Of a stretch of 64,000 nucleotides of DNA, positions 19,494 to 29,589 are shown one piece after another. Source of the stretch: Trifolium pratense (Eukaryota; Streptophyta; Magnoliopsida; Fabales; Fabaceae). Within the stretch, counting starts at the first letter, position 1. The number at the start of each line of letters is the position of its first letter. Position numbers and translations under genes: made by a program. Under the pieces are notes generated by a model that saw only the letters and a program-made list of their open reading frames with translations, made no database searches and was not told the DNA's origin. The stretch spans positions 39,548,338-39,612,337 of the forward strand of contig NC_060059.1 in NCBI RefSeq assembly GCF_020283565.1, written 5' to 3'.

Positions 19494-22400
19494 TCAGCTT
19501 TCTGTTGCAAACTCTGCTTGCTTCATGATCCAAGCATTAAGTTGTGAGATAACCACACTCTGATTTCCATCATTGAATACATAAAGATGAGCATCTTTCT
19601 CTATAGCCAATAAGGGATAAACTCTACTTGTTATGCAAGCTCTTCCTCCATCTCCAAAACTCTCAATAATAGACCGATCAATCTGCAATATTAACATCTC
19701 ATCTCATATATATCAAACTAGTAAGCACATATTAAAATAAAAATAAACAACACTTTATGATAAAAATAAATATACCAAGGTTCTAAGTGAAATTGTTTTG
19801 ATATTGGGATCTATGTCAAAGACAGTTGCATATATTGGCTTAGTAAGACCCTGCCTCAATGAAGACCTGTAAAATGTACATAATTAATTTAATGAGCTCT
19901 GGTCTCAATCACATACTCGAATTTTCTGCAGTAAAATGAAAAAACATGCACTAATGCAATTTATAGATCTCGACTATTTGATGAAGATTTAATCGTTTAA
20001 TCTTTATCTAATAGTTGAGATCTAAACTGAGTTTGGAGAGTGTAAAAAAATAACCTGCTTGGGTCACTTATCATCAAGCATATATATTTATCGACGACTC
20101 TATATATTCGGAAAGATATTGTAGTCTTTTCTGTTATGTCTTTTGATGCTAAAACTTGCAAACCAAACGGTCCTATCATGCCTTTTCTTGATGCATATTG
20201 TTCAGCAGAAAGTATTTGGGGATCAACTTCACTTGGTTCTAGCAACTCAGCACTTTGTAGATCAGGTAGCTCAAACAAGACTTCCACATCAGCCTTGAAA
20301 AGTTCAATTAAAAAGTAATCACAAGTCATACCAGATTTATCAATCAAATATGAAAAAACCACACCGATACTTCAAATTGATGATGTGTCTGGTGTCTGAC
20401 AAGTGTTAGTGTTTGACATTGACATGACACCAACACGTATAGTTACATTCAATCATTATCGCTTACTTACATTTTTATAAGGGTTTATGTGTTAACTGTC
20501 AAATGTCAATATCAGTGTGTCATGTTTGGTGTTCGTGCTTTATAGGAAAAAACATCCAACATGTATCAGTTTAATTGCGTACCTGAGATGCAGTGACACC
20601 TTTTACTTCAAGAATTGATCCACTTAGGAGTGTCTCTCCTGTGATACTGATTTGCTTGTCACGTAGTTTTTCAAGCTCTTCAATTGGCCATTGAATTAAT
20701 TGCTTTCCACTTTTATCAAGCCAAATTTTCCTTGGAATTGTCTACATTGCATTGCAGAGAAACACAAATCATTCATCAAATCTTATAACTACGGTATTAT
20801 TTAGGTCATGTTATAATATGATGGTATAAAGGATGGCACAAGGTTTTAAATTGCAGTAGTTCATGATACACTATTACTATTAGAATTTGGGTAGGGCCTA
20901 ACTCAATTTCTACGAAATTGACTTGTAAGATGATGACTACCTACTAGTTATAATCACACTTTTAGACCTTATGTCATCTAATATGACTCTTAAAGCACCC
21001 TCTCACGCCTAAGACCATCTTGAGTGTGACGCGCGTGGCTTGATAGTGGTTACCTGATACTATGTGACTCAATGGATCTTTATGGACTTCAATACCATCT
21101 TCGAATTTAGGTTGGGCATAACTCAATCCATATAAAACTGACTGGTAAAGTACGAACTTTCCACCACTTATAAACATATTTTCAAATCATATCTAATCTA
21201 ATGTGTGACTCTGAACAATTGAAAATATCTGTAGTCAAATGCGTGAGATGCAAACGATTTCTAAAATCTTGGTATAGCCCTAAAGCAAATTATAACAAAT
21301 AGAAATCTTATCATAAACTAAAATAAAATACCTGTAAACCAGCCCAACCTTTATCAATGGAATCTTGTTTTGAGTCATGTTCTTCCACCCATCCCCATAA
21401 TATTCTCCTATTTGTAGCATAGTCAAAAAATGACTTTGAAGCATAATAAAGGCCATAGTCAAATCTTAAGTCTTTGTAAGTTTCTGTATATTTTGCATCA
21501 GGAATAAATTTCTCCTGATCAGAATCAGATGCATATTTTCCAATGAAGTAGAAATCAAGATGTCGACGATAATAGCTTATCTTCAATACATGTCTAACAC
21601 TTGAATTTTCCATAGTTGTATCCACTCCATTTGTGCTATTGATATAAACAGGAAAAAATTCTGGACATTCACAAACTCCAGTACCATCTGTTGCATAGAA
21701 TGGATTAGGATCAACAATCCAATTGACAAAATCCTCACTTTTGTATAGAATAGCTTTTCCTTGATCACCTTTTTGAGCACCAATGATTACCCTCCATTTT
21801 CCATCTTTTCCTTGCCATGCAGTTGATGGATCTCTGAATTCATTCTCTTCAACTCCACTAGGTGCAGTCATCAAAGGATTTTGAGGGTGTTTCTCCCATT
21901 CCCTTAAGTAAGGATCAGATAGATTCTTTGGCATAGCTAAGTTTTGAACTTGGTGTCCTTTTCCATCAATTCCTGTATACAACATAAGAGGTTTTTCTCC
22001 TGGAAGTATTGTGGCTGAGCCTGAGAAGCAACTCTTTGAGTCACCAATACAACTTGGTTCAATAGCATCATTCAGATGAGTCCAATTTATGAGATCTTTT
22101 GATACAGAATGACCCCATACCATTTTCTCATGACCAAAGGTTGCTCCATCAGGGTTACGTTGGTAGAAGAAATGGTAAACTCCTTTATAGTACATTGGTC
22201 CTGTCACATGCAAATAAATACTAATCATTACATAATAAGTCCTTATAAGCAAATAGAAATGTATCGATTTGAACCATAAACCTCCTCAAATATCTTAGGC
22301 CAACCACTTGAACTTCGCCTAGGAGAATATGGAAAATTGTTGGTTCATGAGGGGATCTGGAGATCATTATATTGAAAGTCGAACTATATCGGTTCTCATA

Positions 22401-23109
22401 CCACTGTTGGATCATGAGAGGGTTCAAAGGATCATCAGATCGAACTTTTACCAACCACACAAGTTGAATTGGACAACACATCACCAACTAGGATATGTTA
22501 CTAACTAGTCAACACTGAACAAAACTCAATTCTATTACTTTTTTTTTTTTGAAAACTCGGTATCCGACCCTATAACCGACTAATCTGAGGGGACCAATTC
22601 TATTACTGACTCACTACTTGATGATCCCCTTTACAACTATTTTTTGAGGTTTGTAACATGAACCATGAATGATTGTTTTTTACTTTTCTCCAAAGAATCT
22701 ATGTCGTTTGATCAAATGTCATATGGAACAAAACATATCTTTAATTTGCCCTAGTCATATGTAGTATATAGTATAGTACTAGGATGTTGAGGACATGAAG
22801 TAAATAAATAATTAAATTGCAGAGAGTATGAAGCATACCATTAGGATCTGCAGGATAAAGGCAATGGTTTTGAATTTTGGTCAACAAAACATGTCAAATG
22901 ATACATAAAAGAGTTAGATATAAGCATATTGAATTATAATATAAAGAACCAATACTTAAATTTTTTGCACTTGTGCTAAAAGTAAATGGACAATGAGTGC
23001 TTTATTTACCATTCATCCAATTTTTGAGGGGCTGAAAGTGGTACCCAGTTCTGTATGGCTGTTCAGAATTGACACTTTTTGGGGATGCATCCTTTGTAAT
23101 GTTCTCCAT
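19494..23109 (-). CDS. Acid beta-fructosidase, GH32, lacking an in-frame signal peptide
   Basis: Seven exons: 23010-23109, mini-exon 22839-22847, 21332-22200, 20583-20741, 20055-20293, 19776-19866 and 19494-19682. These give 551 residues in frame with GT-AG borders. The motifs NDPNG (Asp34), RDP (Asp160) and CECPE with Glu214 are present; Cys replaces the usual Trp before ECP. Tyr247 and His250 replace the Asp/Lys pair that favours sucrose in cwINV1. The only in-frame start gives MENITKDASPKS with no hydrophobic leader, and a TGA lies in frame upstream. A hydrophobic stretch (IFAILFFVDIPIILALSS) is present just upstream but in another frame, so a lost leader is possible. It is the closest intact relative of the pseudogene at 15547-16065. 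The product may be cytosolic or inactive. Confidence 0.85.
20350..20548. mobile_element. MITE-like repeat (GTGTCTGACA family) in GH32 intron 4
   Basis: GTGTCTGGTGTCTGACAAGTG, TAGTTACATTCAATCATTATC and GTGTGTCATGTTTGGTGTTCGTGCTTTATAGG. The same elements occur in 2437-2588 and 50971-51114; the latter has clear termini and a 9-bp target duplication. Confidence 0.6.
20882..21218 (+). repeat. Legume dispersed repeat in GH32 intron 3
   Basis: Two partial copies in tandem: GGGCCTAACTCAATTTCTACG with ATGACTCTTAAAGCACCCTC, and GGGCATAACTCAATCCATATA with TAATGTGTGACTCTGAACA. Joined by GACTCAATGGATC and CAATACCATCTTCG. It lies in the same intron and orientation as the copy in the other GH32 gene. Confidence 0.65.
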
Positions 23110-23454
23110 GATGATAGAGCCAAGATTATTGGAATGTCAACAAAGAACAAAATTGCAAATATGGTTTGGTTTGATCAAGGACTAATATATGCAATAATGC
23201 ACTCAATTAGTCTTCCCCTTGATGAAAATATTACAACATATTTATAATGAATTGTATAGGCAAATGCATAAACTATTAGAATATAGACCCACCATTGTAA
23301 ACAATATATTTTATCATTGACTTGACTTTCATAATCTGTAGAGGAAATTAATGAGGCAAAAGCAAGAGAAGATGCTTGTTATGTTCATGGAAAATATAAT
23401 AATCCAATTATTAATTTGTTTAGTTGGAGGACCTTTCTAAACCGTTAAATATGT

Positions 23455-23725
23455 TTGGATCTCATCCCCAAAAGCTAGCTCAAAGGATGAGGTTCCCCTC
23501 ACATATTTATACAATTCACATCCCGATAACCTAAGCAATGTGACTTCAAACAATCTCCAACAACACAACTTCACATTCAACATAAACAAATAAGTCAATG
23601 TCGATTTATCTCTTTTATTAATTAATTAAAATCACTTTTGGATGAGTTGAGTAGTTTAATTGGTTTGAGCTAAGAATTAAAAGAGTTTGAGGTTCTACGT
23701 TCAAACCCTGGTAAAGGAGAAAATT
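23455..23725 (+). repeat. Dispersed repeat and tRNA-like SINE fragment
   Basis: 23460-23560 carries AAAGCTAGCTCAAAGGATGAGG and CACATATTTATACAATTCACA, a relative of the legume GGTGAGGATT repeat. 23641-23725 has TTTAATTGGTTTGAGCTAAGA and a B-box-like ACGTTCAAACCCTGG, as in decayed tRNA-derived SINEs. Confidence 0.4.
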
Positions 23726-24164
23726 GCTAACATAACAACTAATGACTAACATTGGTAATTTCAAGCTTCTTATTTTGATTGGATGACTTGAAACAATTAT
23801 CGTAAGAAATCTTATTCGATATTTTGTTACCATCTTTTAAAAATGGGAAATGCAATAACTAGATTTAAAATGCATTTTTTCCGTTTAAGTTTCATAATTG
23901 CTAGAGTTTGGCCCCCCAAATTAAAATCGAACAATTGAAACTTGAAGATTAAAATCAAGCAATTATAAAATTTGGGACGTAAAAACCTCATTTAAACCAA
24001 ATAACTATCCTATATACTCTATACTTATTTGATTGCAAAACTAGTTTAACCAACAAACATGTCTTTTTCTTTTGTCAAGTAACATAGTGACTAGACGAAA
24101 GTTAAGGAATACGATGTCTCAACTAATTAAGTTAAGTAAACGGAGACAACCATGCCATCTTTTC

Positions 24165-24295
24165 TTTCTTTTGGGTAGATAGACGAAAGTTATTGAAAAC
24201 TCATACACAAAAAATGGAAAGACCGGAGTCGAACTCCGATAATGATATCCGACCAAACAATTTCGACATTTTTATCAATTTCGAACTCCGATAGT
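24165..24295 (-). mobile_element. Decayed tRNA-derived SINE-like element
   Basis: GACCGGAGTCGAACTCCGATAAT and the downstream ATGATATCCGACCAAACAATTTCGACATTTTTATCAA resemble the B-box region and spacing of the copies at 40195-40290. The rest of 23730-25430 is AT-rich with no gene seen. Confidence 0.45.
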
Positions 24296-25434
24296 GTGTC
24301 ATTTTTTTTATTTAAATATTAAAAGAAAGTTGAGATCTTAATTACATTATTTTTTAAAAGTCCTGGTCGTTTTTTAACATTTATCTTTTAGATTTGTAGA
24401 TTTGTTTTCTCCAACTTGCAACTATACCATGCTCGATTCGTAGAAAATGGAGGTCTAAAACTAAATTTTGCAATCAAAGCGTCAAGCGTGCAATATTTCA
24501 CGTCAACTTGTGATACTTGAAAATAGACTTTATGCTTTAGTAACCAGTAATGCAAAATAGACTTTATGTAATATATAAAAAGACAATTAGGATATTGGTC
24601 GCCTTAAGCATATGGTTGGAGATTCAATTTCTAGCTCATGCGTATGAAGAATATTCGGTTGGGAGGGGAGAACCCACCTCCATGTTTCCCGATGGAGATT
24701 AGTGATCGCTAACGGCGGTCGAAACTTCGTACCAATATAGAATGGTAACAAAAAAAAAATAGAATTGGTTATAAACTGGTTGTAAACTCTCCTCTAACAC
24801 TGTCTTTGCCTCTATAATTTGAATGTAAATGAAAGTAAAATTAGGATAATAATTGTAATGAATACTAACTCATGTAAATTTAGCAGGTGTTGCATACTTA
24901 GATAACACATGCATTGATGGTATTCATTTGAACAATCATCGGTTTAAAGAGGAAACCACCAAATCCCTTAAACTTGTCCTCAACAAAGTTTAGCATTAGT
25001 TGTAACTCGTGATTTTTAAAGATTGCTACCATAAATTATGGTTGAAAATGAGAGATTGTATGTGGTTTGTATTTCCAACCTTTGAAATACAAAGCTCTGT
25101 TCAGAAAATACATAGATACTATGTGAATTCCAATTTCAATTATTGTATGTATAGAAATTAATGTAATTTTTTTTTTGGAGCAATATTTGTAATCACAACT
25201 CTTACTTGAGGTCCATTTCAAAAGCCTGGGAGAAGTTTCATTTTCTTAAATGCAATATTTGGATCGACTTCATGTCATTCTACAATATTTTAGACAAATT
25301 CAAGTCAAAATAGGAGGAAAATATACATAGCAAAATAGATTGCTTTTTAGCCATGTAATAAGAGGAAAATACATAGCAAAGGAGATTGCTTGGATTACAA
25401 GAAACAGAAGGAAAAAGTTTGATGATTGAAACTT

Positions 25435-25935
25435 TCTACTGCGCGTGGCGCAGGAGTGGACTGCGCATGACGCAATACTTGGGAATTTTAAGATTTTTTA
25501 GCCCTCTGATGCGAAGTCCTGCGCCTGGCGTAGCGTGTTTCGGCATGCGGCGCAGCTTGGTGATGTTCATCCTGTGTTCGGCGCAGCCTCTGGGTGACTG
25601 GCCTGCGCGCGGTGCAGTGGATCTGGCGCTAGGTGCGATCTCGAATTCTTATAAAAGGAAAACTCATTTTCTGTTGTCTGTTCGGACTTTTAGGGAAGGA
25701 ACTTATATTTTGAAGACTTTGGTTTGAAGAATTGATCTGACTACCACCAAGACTCTATGGATTCAAGCTTGATTTCAATGGATCCATCTGAATTCACCAT
25801 AAGTAGCTAAATCTCATATAGGTTAATTTGACCTAGTTTCGAATCTAAGTACTAGTTTCGATTGTTTTGCTTGAATACGACAATCTCGTGGACCGATATT
25901 TTTTTTATTACTTCAACGATTTAGGTGCACTTGCC
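25435..25935 (+). repeat. LTR-like block with GC-rich CTGCGC(N)GGCGCAG repeats
   Basis: Between 25438 and 25640 the phrase TGCGC-(2-5)-GGCGCAG or variants recurs at least six times in otherwise AT-rich DNA (ACTGCGCGTGGCGCAGG, CTGCGCCTGGCGTAGC, CTGCGCGCGGTGCAG). A TATA-like TTATAAAAGG follows at 25650, then leader-like sequence ending near TTTAGGTGCACTTGCC. This resembles the promoter side of a plant LTR retrotransposon; termini and internal genes are not visible. Confidence 0.45.
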
Positions 25936-26961
25936 TAATTGTTAACAATTTGCTGTAACAAGTCTCACTGTTTCTTTACTTTTTCAATTTCCTAAACAAA
26001 ATTATGTGTTTATTAATATTTAATAATTAAATAATTTTTTTTTGAAACAATAATATTTATTTTAATACAACACAGATAAATATATATTACTTATGATGTT
26101 GTGGTAGAAGTTGTAAAAGGTTTCTACATTCAAAAATTCTACATTTAGTTTAATTTTAAGGTCAACTCGTTTTGATTAACTGTAATCGAAAGGTAGATTA
26201 CGAATTTACGATCATATTAAAGTAAACATATATAATATATATTTTTAAATTATTTAATTTTGAACGTAGTCTGAAATTAATAATTTTATTTTAATTTAGA
26301 AATTTAAGTGTTATGAATATTAATTAAATAAAATATGACAAAATTATTATATTATTAATTTTAAATTAAAAATAAATTTTAAATATTAGATAATTCACAC
26401 TGAATTAATTTTCTCTCATTCTCATAAGTTAAATATGACTATTGTCTTGTATATATAAAAAAAAAGACTATAGTCATGCATTTCAATAATGAATAAGACA
26501 TAACTATGTGTCCATCAATATATCTTGTAAAAAATAAAATTTCTCTCATATTTTTCACGTATTAAATATGATTCTTTGAATCATGTATCTCATGTGGGAT
26601 TGAATATTATATGTAATTGTATTTTAAGCCCTATTGTTTTATTTTGATTTTATGAAACCCAATTAGATTTTTAATTTTATTTTTACAATATTTATGTATT
26701 TATTATTTATCAAAAAACTTATTATATTTAAATGTCCACAAACATATTTAATTGTCTATAAAATTTTTCGCTTGGAGGTTTTTGTCTAATCCCCTCCTTT
26801 TTATGTGGTTTCTTAATATGATATATATTTTGAGGTGGTAGCTTTGATGCACCTCTTCTTTGGTTAAAAAAATGTCTACAAATCTTAGCTCAATTAGCAG
26901 AAATGTTAAAATTGCGGTCGAACGTCATTTCTTCTATCTACAAAAAAAAAATTATTATATA

Positions 26962-27115
26962 CTAGCGGACCAAACATGTCTAACTTATGTAAAAAAAAGA
27001 CATGTCTTATGTTATGGTAAGTTTGTTAATAAAAGATTTTTGCTTGCTAAAAAAAAGACGTGTTTTATGTTTTGGTGAGTTTGTTAATAAAAGATTTTTG
27101 TTGCCACTAAAAAAA
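26962..27115 (-). repeat. Helitron-like terminal fragment and about 60-bp tandem repeats
   Basis: CTAGCGG at 26962 starts a run matching the one at 27181 but without the hairpin. TCTAACTTATG follows, then two copies of a unit with CATGTCTTATGTTATGGTAAG and TTTGTTAATAAAAGATTTTTG. The same unit recurs twice at 27225-27345. Confidence 0.55.
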
Positions 27116-27180
27116 ATCATGGGTATTGTTGGTATTATGAAAAGTCCAATCCAAAATTCATGTATCCTCTTTATATATAA

Positions 27181-28148
27181 CTAGCGAGGGCAGGCGCGTT
27201 CCGCGCCTATCTGTGTCTAACTTATGTCCAAAAAAAATATATACCTTATGCTATGGTCAGTTTGTTAATAAAAGATTTTTGCTCGTAAAAAAAAGATTTG
27301 TCTTATGTTATGGTGAACTTGTTAATAAAATATTTTTGTTGCTAGTATAAAATATTATATTACTATTTTCATAGTATAATTACTTATTTGTTTTGTTTCC
27401 TTTTTTTTAATCAGCAAATATATTATAAACTCAACCATAAGTATAAGACATACAAATCGCGAAAAAGGGTACAAAACTACAAATAAATGCAGCATAACAA
27501 TAACACAAAATGAAACAACACTATTTAAAAATAAGAACACAATAACTCCTACACAAAATGATGCAAAACAAAAACCACCCTCTCTTGATCAAACCCTTCT
27601 AGGCAAAGAGACAACGCCGAAAACCAAACACACTCCATACAGATCTAAGCAAACTGCAACCAACCAGGACAATCGGCTCAATGGAGGCCGCCAGAAACCA
27701 CTGGTCTAAGCAAAGAGTCTACATAAGTACTATCTGATTAGTTTCATTTTTATAGGCTCTTGCGTGAAATTAACACAAAAGGGTCTGTGCTGTCTGCCAT
27801 CAAAAGTAAGCCATAGAATTATTAAGATCGATTTCTCTTCATTACTGAAAATGTATCGCTCAATTTACAAAGCATGTCTTATTGTATTTCGTATTGCTGG
27901 TAGACGTGAAATCAAAAGAGTACCATCACAATTCTAAGCATAGTGATAACAAATGAGGACAGACACATACAAGATATTCTTCTAATATGTATATCTCAGT
28001 TAATAATGCAAAATAGTCTGTCTGATGAAATGTCTGCATTTCCAATAGAAATATATGAAAATTTTAGATTAATTTTCAACATAAATTTGCATAATAGAAA
28101 ATATGGATTACACAGACAGGCGCGGAACGCGCCCTGTCTGGCCGCTAG
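27181..28148. mobile_element. Helitron-like element with inverted hairpin termini (968 bp)
   Basis: Right end: a strong hairpin CAGACAGGCGCG-GAA-CGCGCCCTGTCTG (28113-28140), then GCCG and terminal CTAG followed by T. This is the layout of a Helitron 3' end (hairpin a few bases before CTRR, insertion next to T). The left end at 27181 is the inverse: CTAGCGAGGGCAGGCGCG-TTC-CGCGCC (hairpin 27193-27207), preceded by A. So both ends look like 3' ends facing outward. The inside holds two tandem units near the left end, AT-rich DNA and no transposase. Either two Helitron remnants are joined or it is an element with inverted subterminal repeats. Confidence 0.55.
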
Positions 28149-29466
28149 TAACTAATAGTAGGAATACATCAGGAAAAAAAACTGCAAACCGATTAAAGTA
28201 TTCAAATCAAATCGAACCAATTAGTTTGGTTTGGTTTCATTTTTGAAAAACACCAAAAACCGAACCAATCGAGAGTTCATTGGTTCGGACACCAAATTTA
28301 CCAAAATCCGATCCAAACCGGTCCAATTACACCCACTACTTTCGATGATACATGATTTAAACTTAACTGCAAAAATGCCAATCACATTTTAAAAAAAAAA
28401 AAGACTTCATGAAATCCGGTTAGAAATAGTGAAGTGCAACCAACACATCTTAATGCTCTTTTCATCAATAGCATTTGAAGATTTATGGATTAACCTTAGG
28501 TTTTGTGTTTCCATTATTCCTTAAGTAGGGAAGAGAACAATTGTGCACATTAGCTAGTTAAATATGATTATGGCTACAACATGTCTCAATGTCAAACTCC
28601 TTCTTTCCCTCTGGTTTTTCTTTCCTTTTCATAAAAAAAAAAAATATTGTGTTTTGTCTGCTATTTGATGATTCGAATCTATGATAACAAACTATTCATT
28701 GCAGTGTCTGTGTGAGTACAGAGAGGAGGGGAAAAGCAGTTTTGCTTTTTAGTTTTATTTTACCCGAGAGATGTTAAAAGTTCATATTTAATCAGCCACT
28801 ATCATGGACCATACCATATAATCTTTAACTTTATCTCTACTTTTTATATGGAGAAGAATGTTTGCTTCAATAATCAATCAATATGCCACATATTTATTTA
28901 CTATTCCCTTTGATTTATTATTCGTAAAAAATTAATTTTAAATTCATTAAATAAGTACTATAATATATATAGATCAGATATATTAATTATTCAATTAAAT
29001 TAAAAAATGAATTTTGTTTATAATAGTGACCGGAGAAAATATTTATCGATATTGATTTTATTATAATAATAAAATTATAATAACATTTTTAAGTGAGACA
29101 CATGCATTGATGCATATCATAATGATATAATGTAATGCAATTATTGAGCAAGGGAGAAAGAAAAAAGAGGAAAAGACAGAAAGTGCACAATTCATAACAA
29201 GCCAAATTTGCTTTGTGTATTTTGGTCTTGTACGTGCCATGCCAGCTTTCAAAGCAACCCTTTAATTTCTAATCCACAAAATTCTTCTCTCTTTCTCATT
29301 CACACACACACAAACAAGTCCTGAAATTTCCACACTTAGTAGGAAACTAACTATGCTTACCAAATTCTTGATTTGGATGTGTATATAACTTTGAAGTAAA
29401 TCCACCTTGAGATCTATTCACCTATAATTCTCATCTTTGTCTTCCTTTTCTAGTACAGCTTTTTTT

Positions 29467-29555
29467 ATGATTAAGAATCGAACTCGGTAGCTCAGAGTTT
29501 ACAACAGTCATACACACTGTTCATCAACCACTTACGCTAGCTAGACCACGAAGCA
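29467..29555 (-). repeat. Short dispersed tRNA-like repeat fragment
   Basis: GAATCGAACTCGGTAGCTCAGAG and CACACTGTTCATCAACCACTTACG match the order seen at 7203-7292. The reverse complement contains the B-box-like GAGTTCGATTC. It ends about 35 bp before the start of the zinc-finger gene, so it may lie in its leader. Confidence 0.5.
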
Positions 29556-29589
29556 GACTCTAGCTAGCTGTAAGATTTGAGTCATAGAG

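Noticed and set aside
25386..25727. 113-residue plus-strand frame
   Set aside because: Runs through the CTGCGC repeat block; residue pattern reflects the repeats and no family is recognised.
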